A DNA stretch of 64,000 bases, taken from the NCBI RefSeq assembly GCF_000422305.1, contig NZ_KE383816.1, forward strand, positions 110,431-174,430, given 5' to 3'. The notes beneath the pieces were generated by a model. It did no database searches. It worked only from the letters and a program-made list of their open reading frames with translations, and was not told the origin of the DNA. The stretch's first letter is position 1, and every line of letters begins with the position of its first letter. Shown in pieces: positions 58,042 to 64,000 of this stretch. A program made the position numbers and the translations under genes. This DNA is from Luteimonas mephitis DSM 12574. GTDB taxonomy: Bacteria > Pseudomonadota > Gammaproteobacteria > Xanthomonadales > Xanthomonadaceae.

Positions 58042-58443
58042 TCAGGCGTTGACGTGCTTGCGGATGGCGTCGAGGAGTTCCTCGCGCGTGAATGGTTTGG
58101 TGACGTACTGCTCGGAGCCCACGATGCGGCCGCGCGCCTTGTCGAACAGGCCGTCCTTGGACGACAGCATGATCACCGGCGTGTGCTTGAACATCTGGTT
58201 GTTCTTGATCAGCGCGCAGGTCTGGTAGCCGTCCAGGCGCGGCATCATGATGTCGACGAAGATGATCTGCGGCTTCTGGTCGGCGATCTTGGCCAGCGCC
58301 TCGAAACCATCGGTCGCGGTCGTGACCTCGGCACCCTCGCGCTTGAGCAGGGTTTCCGCGGTCCGGCGGATGGTTTTCGAGTCGTCGATCACCATCACCC
58401 GCAAGCCTCCGAGGCTGCCGGCGCGACTGTCGTCTTGCGTCAT
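58042..58443 (-). CDS. pilG: Response regulator PilG
   Basis: Single-domain regulator, 133 residues, first gene of the Pil-Chp operon. VMVIDDSKTIRRTAETLL, phosphoacceptor in IIFVDIMMPRLDGYQTC, VIMLSSKDGLFDKARG and QYVTKPF match PilG closely. It promotes type IV pilus extension and interacts with the FimL/adenylate cyclase branch in pseudomonads. A strong promoter lies about 60 bp upstream. Confidence 0.95.
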   Translation of the reverse strand: MTQDDSRAGSLGGLRVMVIDDSKTIRRTAETLLKREGAEVTTATDGFEALAKIADQKPQIIFVDIMMPRLDGYQTCALIKNNQMFKHTPVIMLSSKDGLFDKARGRIVGSEQYVTKPFTREELLDAIRKHVNA

Positions 58444-58499
58444 CTTCGTATTCCCCTCGTGCGCAGCGCTTCGTGAATGCCGGCGCCGCTGCAGACCGT

Positions 58500-58530
58500 C
58501 TTATATCCCAGTCGGACGCCACACTGTCAA
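58500..58530 (-). promoter_or_regulatory. Predicted sigma70 promoter of the pilG operon
   Basis: On the minus strand a perfect TTGACA (58525-58530) precedes the AT patch GATATAAG (58500-58507); depending on the -10 chosen (GATATA, ATATAA or TATAAG) the spacer is 17, 18 or 19 bp. The transcript would have a leader of about 50 nt before pilG. Confidence 0.65.
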
Positions 58531-58629
58531 GCATCCGCGCCAATGCGGTCTGGCTAAATGCCACGGAGTGCGCAACATGCTCCCGGACGCCTGTTAACAT
58601 TTGTCAGAATCTGCCGCGGAACGCTGGAA

Positions 58630-59586
58630 ATGCCTCTCGACGTCATGGTGGTGATGGATCCGATCGGGTCGATCAAGATCGCCAAGGATTCAACCTTCGC
58701 CATGCTGCTGGAAGCGCAACGGCGCGGCCACCGCCTGCACTACGTCATCCCCGGGGGGCTGTCGATGCAGGGCGGGCAGGCCGTGGCGCAGGTTGCACCG
58801 CTGGCGGTGCGGGACGATCCGCAAGGCTGGTTCGAACTGGGACAACCATCACACCGGATCCCGGGGCCGGGCGACGTGGTGCTGATGCGCAAGGACCCCC
58901 CGGTCGACGCCGACTACATCCACGACACCCAGCTGCTGGGCTTCATGCAGCGCCAGGGCGCGCTGGTGGTCAACGATCCGCAGGGCCTGCGCGACTTCAA
59001 CGAGAAGCTCGCCGCGCTGGAGTTCCCGCAGTGCTGCCCGCCTACCCTGGTCAGCCGCGACGCCGCCGCGCTCAAGGCCTTCGTCGGCGAACACGGCGAC
59101 GCGGTGCTCAAGCCGCTCGACGGCATGGGCGGGCGCTCGATCTTCCGCGTCCGCGCCGGCGAATCCAATCTCAACGTCATCCTCGAGACGCTCACCGACG
59201 GCGGCCGCCACCTGGCGATGGCGCAGCGCTACCTGCCGGAGATCGTCGACGGCGACAAGCGGATCCTGCTGGTCGACGGCGAACCGGTCGACTACTGCCT
59301 GGCGCGGATCCCGCAGGGCGACGAGTTCCGCGGCAACCTGGCCGCCGGCGGCCGCGGCGAGGGTCGCCCGTTGACCGAGCGCGACCGCTGGATCGCCGCC
59401 CAGGTCGGCCCGCGGATGCGCGAGCGCGGGATGCGCTTCGTCGGCCTGGACGTGATCGGCGACTGGCTGACCGAGGTCAACGTCACCAGTCCCACCTGCA
59501 TCCGCGAGCTGGATGCGCAGTTCGGGCTGAACATCGCCGGGACGCTGTTCGACGCAATCGAAGCCGGAGCGCCCGCGGCCCCATGA
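58630..59586 (+). CDS. gshB: Glutathione synthetase
   Basis: ATP-grasp enzyme of 318 residues joining gamma-glutamylcysteine and glycine. The ATG at 58630 gives MPLDVMVVMDPIGSIKIAKD, matching the family start; an upstream in-frame ATG is ignored. Motifs: MRKDPPVDADYIHDTQLLG, VLKPLDGMGGRSIFRV (glycine-rich ATP loop), EIVDGDKRILLVDGEPV and DVIGDWLTEVNVTSPT (Mg ligands). It is divergent from pilG and followed by tonB, as in Xanthomonas relatives. Confidence 0.96.
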   Translation: MPLDVMVVMDPIGSIKIAKDSTFAMLLEAQRRGHRLHYVIPGGLSMQGGQAVAQVAPLAVRDDPQGWFELGQPSHRIPGPGDVVLMRKDPPVDADYIHDTQLLGFMQRQGALVVNDPQGLRDFNEKLAALEFPQCCPPTLVSRDAAALKAFVGEHGDAVLKPLDGMGGRSIFRVRAGESNLNVILETLTDGGRHLAMAQRYLPEIVDGDKRILLVDGEPVDYCLARIPQGDEFRGNLAAGGRGEGRPLTERDRWIAAQVGPRMRERGMRFVGLDVIGDWLTEVNVTSPTCIRELDAQFGLNIAGTLFDAIEAGAPAAP

Positions 59587-59626
59587 GCCGCATGGGCGTT
59601 GCCGCGATCCGGGCGAACGCGTTCCC

Positions 59627-59743
59627 GGCCACGGATTTGCGCGGATGAGCGCGGACAGCGCATCCCCGCCTGCCGCGAACACGTGGAACCGGTCCGGACG
59701 ACGCGCATCGCCTGGCCGGTGTTCGCCAGCGCCCGTCCGTGGC
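59627..59743. repeat. CCACGGAT...GTCCGTGG element, copy 3
   Basis: GGCCACGGATTTGCGCGGAT at the left and GCCCGTCCGTGGC at the right delimit a 117-bp element that occupies most of the space between gshB and tonB. Confidence 0.6.
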
Positions 59744-59760
59744 AGAGTCTGCGCCATCCC

Positions 59761-60636
59761 ATGAGCGCCATCCTTCCGACGCCCGCCATCGGCGACCGCC
59801 AGCGCCTGAGCGCGACCATGGTGCTGTCGCTGCTGCTGCACGGCATGCTGATCCTCGGCGTCGGCTTCGCGCTGGACGATGCGGCGCCGGTGCTGCCGAC
59901 GCTGGACGTGATCCTGACCCAGACCTCCACCGAACTGACCCCGAAGCAGGCCGACTTCCTCGCCCAGGCCAACAACCAGGGCGGCGGCGAGGACGAGAAG
60001 ACCAACCGCCCGCGCGACGCCCAGGCCGGCGTGGTCGCGCAGGCCGAATCCGGCGTCGCGCCGCGGCCGATGCGCGCGCAGTCGCCGTCGGTGCAGCCGC
60101 CGCCCGAGGCGCGCGTCATCAGCAGCATGCGCGCCGAAGAGGCGATGCCGACGCCGGATTCGCGTCCGCAGGCCGACGAAACGCCGCTGCCGCGCGGGCA
60201 GGAGAAGATCGACCACGACCTGGCGATGGCGCGGCTGGCGGCCGAGATCCACCTGCGCTCGGAGCGCTACGCCAAGCGCCCGAAGCGCAAGTTCGTCTCG
60301 GCCAGCACCACTGAATACGCCTGGGCCGGCTACCTGCGCGCCTGGGTGGACCGGGTGGAGCGCGTGGGCAACCTCAACTATCCCGACGAGGCCCGGCGCC
60401 GGAAGCTCGCCGGCACCCTGGTGATCAGCGTGGCGATCCGCCGCGACGGGTCGGTGGAGCGCGCCGACGTGATCCAGTCCAGCGGCATCAAGCTGCTCGA
60501 CGCCGCCGCGCTGCGGATCGCGAAGCTCGCCGAGCCCTACCCGCCGCTGCCCAGGACCGACGAGAACATCGACGTCCTGCACGTGACGCGCACCTGGAAC
60601 TTCCTGCCCGGCGGCGAACTGCTCGACGAACGCTGA
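59761..60636 (+). CDS. tonB: TonB-family energy-transducing protein
   Basis: Periplasm-spanning protein of 291 residues. It has an N-terminal membrane anchor (about 18-40, LSATMVLSLLLHGMLILGVG with the conserved Ser-His type helix), a Pro/Gln/Ala-rich linker and a C-terminal TonB domain (about 205-291: YPDEARRRKLAGTLVISVAI, RRDGSVERADVIQSSGIKLL, DAAALRIAKLAEPYPPLP). It could energise the receptors encoded here, though no exbBD genes are adjacent. The ATG at 59761 was selected because the membrane helix follows at normal distance. Confidence 0.92.
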   Translation: MSAILPTPAIGDRQRLSATMVLSLLLHGMLILGVGFALDDAAPVLPTLDVILTQTSTELTPKQADFLAQANNQGGGEDEKTNRPRDAQAGVVAQAESGVAPRPMRAQSPSVQPPPEARVISSMRAEEAMPTPDSRPQADETPLPRGQEKIDHDLAMARLAAEIHLRSERYAKRPKRKFVSASTTEYAWAGYLRAWVDRVERVGNLNYPDEARRRKLAGTLVISVAIRRDGSVERADVIQSSGIKLLDAAALRIAKLAEPYPPLPRTDENIDVLHVTRTWNFLPGGELLDER

Positions 60637-60640
60637 GCGG

Positions 60641-61282
60641 TCACAGCGACTTCCACACAGGCCCCTCGCCGCGCCGCCAGAACACGCCGAGGGCGCGCGC
60701 ATACAGGGCCGAGGCCGGCACCAGGCCGAAATAGCGGCCGTCGATGCTGTTGCCGCGATGGTCGCCGACCACCAGCACCTGGCCCGGCGGCACGACCAGG
60801 CCCTCGATGTCCGGGCCGCCGCCCATGTCGAGGTTCAGGCGTGCGGCGCGCGCGCCGAAGTGTTCCACGCCGGGCACTGCGGGATCGGCCAGCGCTTCGC
60901 CGTTGATCGACAGGTGGCCGTCCGCCAGCACCACGCGGTCACCGCCCACCGCGACCACGCGCTTGATCAGCCGCACGCCGTCGCGCGGCGACTTGAACAC
61001 CGCGACGTCGCCGCGCCGCGGGGCATCGCGCGGTACCAGGGTCACGTTGGTGAAGGGCAGGCGCACGCCGTACGCGCTCATGTCGACCATCACGTGGTCG
61101 CCGGGCATCAGCGTGTACTCCATCGAACCGCTGGGCACGCTGTAGTGGTTGGCGAACGAAGTCCGCGCAACCGCCAGCAGCACCAGCATCACCAGCAGCT
61201 GGCGGCCTTCGCCGAGCAGCCAGCCGCGCAAGCCGCGTGCCCGCGGCTTCCCGTGATCGTCCCTCGCGCCGGAATTGGCCAT
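60641..61282 (-). CDS. S26 family signal peptidase
   Basis: Membrane-bound serine peptidase of 213 residues that removes signal peptides. ATG at 61282 has GGGGAGG upstream. A single TM helix (about 28-45) precedes the catalytic box SVPSGSMEYTLMPGD with nucleophile Ser; the general base Lys lies in RRGDVAVFKSPRDGVRLIKR, and GDHRGNSIDGRYFG is the conserved domain E. It is shorter than LepB of about 270-320 residues and lies apart from the usual lepA-lepB-rnc cluster, so it may be a second peptidase. It is convergent with tonB. Confidence 0.9.
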   Translation of the reverse strand: MANSGARDDHGKPRARGLRGWLLGEGRQLLVMLVLLAVARTSFANHYSVPSGSMEYTLMPGDHVMVDMSAYGVRLPFTNVTLVPRDAPRRGDVAVFKSPRDGVRLIKRVVAVGGDRVVLADGHLSINGEALADPAVPGVEHFGARAARLNLDMGGGPDIEGLVVPPGQVLVVGDHRGNSIDGRYFGLVPASALYARALGVFWRRGEGPVWKSL

Positions 61283-61344
61283 GCCGCCTCCTCCCCGATG
61301 ATGGTCAAGGCAGTGACCGGCGCCGGCTCGCGATGGTTCCCCGC

Positions 61345-62046
61345 TCAGCGCGAATCGCGCAGGGCCTGCTGCTCGGCCAGCGTCAGGGCGACGTTGTCGC
61401 GCAGGTAGGCCGGCTCGATGCGTTCGGGCGGCAGCGCCTCGCCGCGCGCGAAGGCGACGGCCGCAAGCCGGGCCACGTCGGCGGCATGCGGCAGCGCGGT
61501 GGCGTCGACGCTCGCCAATCGCGCACCCAGGCCAGCCTGCAGCGCGGCCCCGACGGCGGCGAAGCCGGTACCGACACCGTGCCAGTCGCCAGCGCCATCG
61601 GGCAGCTCGACCGCTCCGGGCACCGAAACGGTTTCCTTCGACACGGCAGCCAAGTCGTCCCCGCGCCGCTCGAACGCGCCCGAATACACCTCGCCCATGC
61701 GCGCATCGATCGCGGCGAGGATGCGGGTCGCGTCGCTGCGCGCACCTGCCGCAAGCGCCGCGAGCGTGGAGACGGACACCACCGGCCGGTCGAGCGCGAG
61801 CGCGATGCCCTGGGCGATCGCGATCGCCAGGCGCACGCCGGTGAACGCGCCCGGCCCGCGCCCCACCGCGATGGCATCGAGCTGCGCCTTCGCCACGCCG
61901 GCCTCGGCCAGAAGCTGCTGCGCCCACGGCAGGGCCAGCTCGGCATGGCGCCGCGGCGCGACCTCGAAACGCTCGCGCACGTCGCCGTCAATCCAGACGG
62001 CAACCGAGCAGGCTTCGGTGGCGGTTTCGAATGCGAGCAGTTTCAT
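61345..62046 (-). CDS. tsaB: tRNA threonylcarbamoyladenosine biosynthesis protein TsaB
   Basis: Non-catalytic partner of TsaD in t6A37 formation, 233 residues. Family features: MKLLAFETATEACSVAV, RRHAELALPWAQQLL, DAIAVGRGPGAFTGVRLAIA (ASKHA-type loop) and LAAIDARMGEVYSGAFE. It is complete and intact. The first 40% of this gene, with the upstream intergenic region, is duplicated at 63423-63856 in damaged form. Confidence 0.94.
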   Translation of the reverse strand: MKLLAFETATEACSVAVWIDGDVRERFEVAPRRHAELALPWAQQLLAEAGVAKAQLDAIAVGRGPGAFTGVRLAIAIAQGIALALDRPVVSVSTLAALAAGARSDATRILAAIDARMGEVYSGAFERRGDDLAAVSKETVSVPGAVELPDGAGDWHGVGTGFAAVGAALQAGLGARLASVDATALPHAADVARLAAVAFARGEALPPERIEPAYLRDNVALTLAEQQALRDSR

Positions 62047-62175
62047 GCGTTGGATCTTCGCGCGTCTTTTGAACTAGCGTACTCGTCTTGCAGGCCGAAA
62101 TGGCCGGAACAGGGCGATTTTTGCGTTTGGACTTTGAATATCACGGGGACTGGTCCCGAACACAAGGAGCGTCAC

Positions 62176-63021
62176 ATGAAGCAAGTCGTTTCCCTTCTCG
62201 CCCTCGCCACCGCATGCGCGCTCACGCCGGCAAAGGCTGAAACCACGCGCTGCACCGAGATCACCAGCCTCCCGGCGACGATCACCACCCAGGGTGCCTA
62301 CTGCCTGCACAAGGACCTGAGCACCAACGTCAACAGCGGCGCGGCAATCGAGATCAAGACCAACAACGTGACGCTCGACTGCAACGGCTGGAAGGTCGGC
62401 GGCCTGTCCGCCGGGATTTCGACCGATGCCCGAGGCATCTACGCATCGAACCGCCAGAACATCACGATCCGCAACTGCGGCGTGCGCGGGTTCCGGACCG
62501 GAATCTACATCGGCGGTGGCGCAGGACATCTGATCGAAGACAACCGGGTGGACAACAGCACTGGGGTTGGAATCCAGCTTTCGGGCGATGCCATCACCAT
62601 GCGCCGCAACCGGATCATCGATACCGGCGGGAAGCCCGGCAGCGTCTCTAGCTACGGAATTTACCTCTCAGGTACCGGCACGTCGATCAGCGACAATCAG
62701 GTGGTCAACGTGACCGTGACCGGAGACAGCAGCGGTAACGGCTACGTTTATGGAATTGTATTCACCGGCACAGGACACGAGATCGCGCGCAACCAGCTCA
62801 TCAACATCATCCCTGCCGGCACGGGAAAAGCTTATGGCACCTATGGTGGTGGCGGCACCACTGTCTCGCTGCGCGACAACACGGCAATGAACCCCACGCC
62901 GACCAGCGGCACGGGCATTGACGGGGGCGATAGCGTCTCCCAATGCAGGGGCAACATGTCGCGCGGATTCACCACGGCGCTTGCTTACTGCACCGACGTC
63001 TCCGGCAACGCCGGCACCTGA
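62176..63021 (+). CDS. Secreted right-handed parallel beta-helix protein, copy 1
   Basis: Exported protein of 281 residues. ATG at 62176 has AAGGAG six bases upstream. A signal peptide ends ALTPAKA (about 22); the mature start has Cys pairs in RCTEIT and GAYCLHKDL. Repeats of the NosD/pectate-lyase-like kind follow: NNVTLDCNGW, RQNITIRNCGVRGFRTGIYI, HLIEDNRVDNSTGVGIQL, ITMRRNRIIDTG and HEIARNQLINI. Such helices bind or process polysaccharide, but no catalytic residues are obvious. The central part is visibly less GC-rich than its neighbours, suggesting transfer. A second copy begins at 63857. Confidence 0.85.
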   Translation: MKQVVSLLALATACALTPAKAETTRCTEITSLPATITTQGAYCLHKDLSTNVNSGAAIEIKTNNVTLDCNGWKVGGLSAGISTDARGIYASNRQNITIRNCGVRGFRTGIYIGGGAGHLIEDNRVDNSTGVGIQLSGDAITMRRNRIIDTGGKPGSVSSYGIYLSGTGTSISDNQVVNVTVTGDSSGNGYVYGIVFTGTGHEIARNQLINIIPAGTGKAYGTYGGGGTTVSLRDNTAMNPTPTSGTGIDGGDSVSQCRGNMSRGFTTALAYCTDVSGNAGT

Positions 63022-63037
63022 GCCAGCCCTGCGCCGC

Positions 63038-63064
63038 CGTGCCCCGGCTGCGTGCCGGGGCACG
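63038..63064 (+). terminator. Perfect hairpin after beta-helix gene copy 1
   Basis: CGTGCCCCGGC (63038-63048) pairs perfectly with GCCGGGGCACG (63054-63064) around a TGCGT loop, 17 bp after the stop. There is no U-run, so it may be a rho-aided terminator or 3' stabiliser. Confidence 0.6.
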
Positions 63065-63422
63065 GTGCGCGAACCTGCAGGCAATGTCCTGCAGATGTAT
63101 CCAGCAGGCGGCAACGCCACGCATGACAGCAGCGGTCCGGCCGCTGCGACGACCTGGAGAATGCCCCGGTCGTCGCACCGCGACCTGCTGGGGGATCAGC
63201 CGAAGAGGCTTCGCGCGATCGCGGCGCGACCGCCGACCATCGGCACGACGGGACGAAGATTTCTCCGAAGCCGACTTTTCGGCCAGTCGGCCGGGGACCC
63301 AACCCAAGCCGCAGGTCGGGGCGACGCCCCCGACGATCCGGAACCCGGACGGCCATGGGCGTCGGGGACGCCGCCCCGACCTGCGCGAAGAACGCCTCCA
63401 CGTCGGCGACGTCGCGCGACGC
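63065..63422. other. Non-coding spacer with REP-like inverted pair, locus 5
   Basis: About 360 bp without a convincing gene. It contains the fifth REP pair: GCAGGTCGGGGCGACGCC (from 63311) and GGCGTCCCCGAC-complementary arm CGTCGGGGACGCCGCCCCGACC (63360-63381). The rest shows no start-RBS combination and no similarity to flanking genes. The duplicated tsaB-like segment begins just after it, so the pair may mark one end of the duplication. Confidence 0.7.
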
Positions 63423-63735
63423 ACCGCTGCGCGCACCTGCCGCAAGCGCCGCGAGCGTGGAGACGGGCGCCACCGGCCGGTCGAGCGCCAGCGCCCCGCC
63501 TTGGGCGATCGCGATCGCCAGGTGCACGCCGGTGAACGCGCCCGGCCCGCGACCCACCGCGATGGCACCGAGCTGCGCCTTCGCCACGCCGGCCTCGGCC
63601 GGAAGCTGCTGCGCCCACGGCAGCGCCAGCTCGGCGTGGCGCCGCGGCGCGACCTCGAAGCGCTCGCGCCCGGCGCCATCGCCCCAGACCGCGGCCGGGC
63701 AGCTTCGGCGGCGATTTCGATGCGAGCAGCCTCAT
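63423..63735 (-). pseudogene. 5' fragment of a duplicated tsaB, frameshifted
   Basis: The sequence matches the first part of tsaB (61733-62046) at most positions but lacks the remaining 60% of the gene. Immediately after the start (ATG at 63735) one base is missing relative to tsaB (CGCATTCGAAACC versus CGCATCGAAATC), so the frame is broken; further downstream the TsaB frame resumes as AIAVGRGPGAFTGVHLAIAI. It cannot make TsaB. Its upstream region is shared with the beta-helix promoter region, showing that the whole block was copied. Confidence 0.85.
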
Positions 63736-63856
63736 GCCTTGGATCTTCGCGCTCCGCTTGAACTCGCGGACTTGGTTTCGATGGCCGGAATGGCCCGAAT
63801 ACGGCGATTCCTGCATCTGAAGCCATGAATACCTCTCCCGAACAAAGGAGCGTCAC

Positions 63857-64000
63857 ATGAAGCATGTCATTGCCCTTCTCGCCCTGGCCAGCGCGTGCGC
63901 CCTCGCGCCGGCAAAGGCTGAAACCACGCGCTGCACCGAGATCACCAGCCTCCCGGCGACGATCACCACCCAGGGTGCCTACTGCCTGCACAAGGACCTG
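63857..64000 (+). CDS. Secreted beta-helix protein, copy 2 (truncated by window edge)
   Basis: First 48 codons of a second copy of the beta-helix gene. AAAGGAG precedes ATG 63857. The signal peptide differs from copy 1 at a few residues (MKHVIALLALASACALAPA versus MKQVVSLLALATACALTPA), yet from GCCGGCAAAGG at 63908 to the end of the window the bases are identical to copy 1. It continues beyond the window; whether the full gene is intact cannot be seen. Confidence 0.85.
   Translation, partial: MKHVIALLALASACALAPAKAETTRCTEITSLPATITTQGAYCLHKDL

Overview
The window is about 64 kb of high-GC chromosome with dense, mostly operonic genes. Gene order (rsmA-apaG-apaH-folA-thyA-lgt; pilGHIJ-chpA divergent from gshB-tonB), many TonB-dependent receptors, GTAGGTCGGGGCTACGCC-type intergenic palindromes and a heptameric GGGATTG tandem repeat all point to a gammaproteobacterium of the Xanthomonadaceae/Lysobacteraceae (Lysobacter/Luteimonas-like). 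No rRNA, tRNA, CRISPR array, prophage or transposase gene was recognised.

Layout. 1-4231: 3' part of rsmA, apaG and apaH (+), then lgt-thyA-folA (-). 4363-9759: LemA with two TPM-domain envelope proteins, a TerC membrane protein, dgkA, an SGNH lipoprotein and isoaspartyl peptidase. 9852-13452: MacAB-like export operon whose last gene is separated by a G-rich heptad repeat. 13575-18041: two unrelated two-component systems, the second PhoPQ-like with a PepSY protein, divergent from a short TonB-dependent receptor (18140-20194).

20160-40124 is the most interesting region: a contiguous phytate and myo-inositol utilisation locus. A minus-strand operon iolC-iolD-iolE-iolB-iolA continues without a break into an organophosphate-antiporter-like MFS permease, an inositol-monophosphatase-family protein and a Tat-exported PhoD-like phosphatase. 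An RpiR-type regulator and two tandem iolG genes separate this from an AppA-like histidine acid phosphatase lipoprotein, a TonB-dependent receptor and a two-domain beta-propeller phytase. Together these encode a plausible complete route: extracellular and periplasmic phytate dephosphorylation, outer- and inner-membrane uptake, final dephosphorylation, then conversion of myo-inositol to DHAP and acetyl-CoA. Shared ATTCTAT boxes lie in the promoters of iolC and iolG1.

40200-46404 holds housekeeping and small membrane genes (DUF486, Mpo1-like, YnfA, mazG, cysQ, nudE, bioA, rsmE). 46523-58443 is the Pil-Chp twitching chemosensory operon pilG-pilH-pilI-pilJ-chpA-chpB-like-chpC-like. It has no pilK, its CheB-like protein has lost the nucleophilic serine, and its giant ChpA carries about 290 residues of EAER-type charged helical repeat. 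58630-62046 holds gshB, a TonB protein, an S26 signal peptidase and tsaB. 62176-64000 holds a secreted beta-helix protein and a partial segmental duplication consisting of a broken tsaB 5' end plus a second beta-helix gene that runs off the window.

Small repeats punctuate intergenic spaces: five inverted pairs of a REP-like palindrome (some supplying the stop codons of neighbouring genes), three CCACGGAT...TCCGTGG elements, one GGAGCGGCTTCAGCCGC element and the heptad array.
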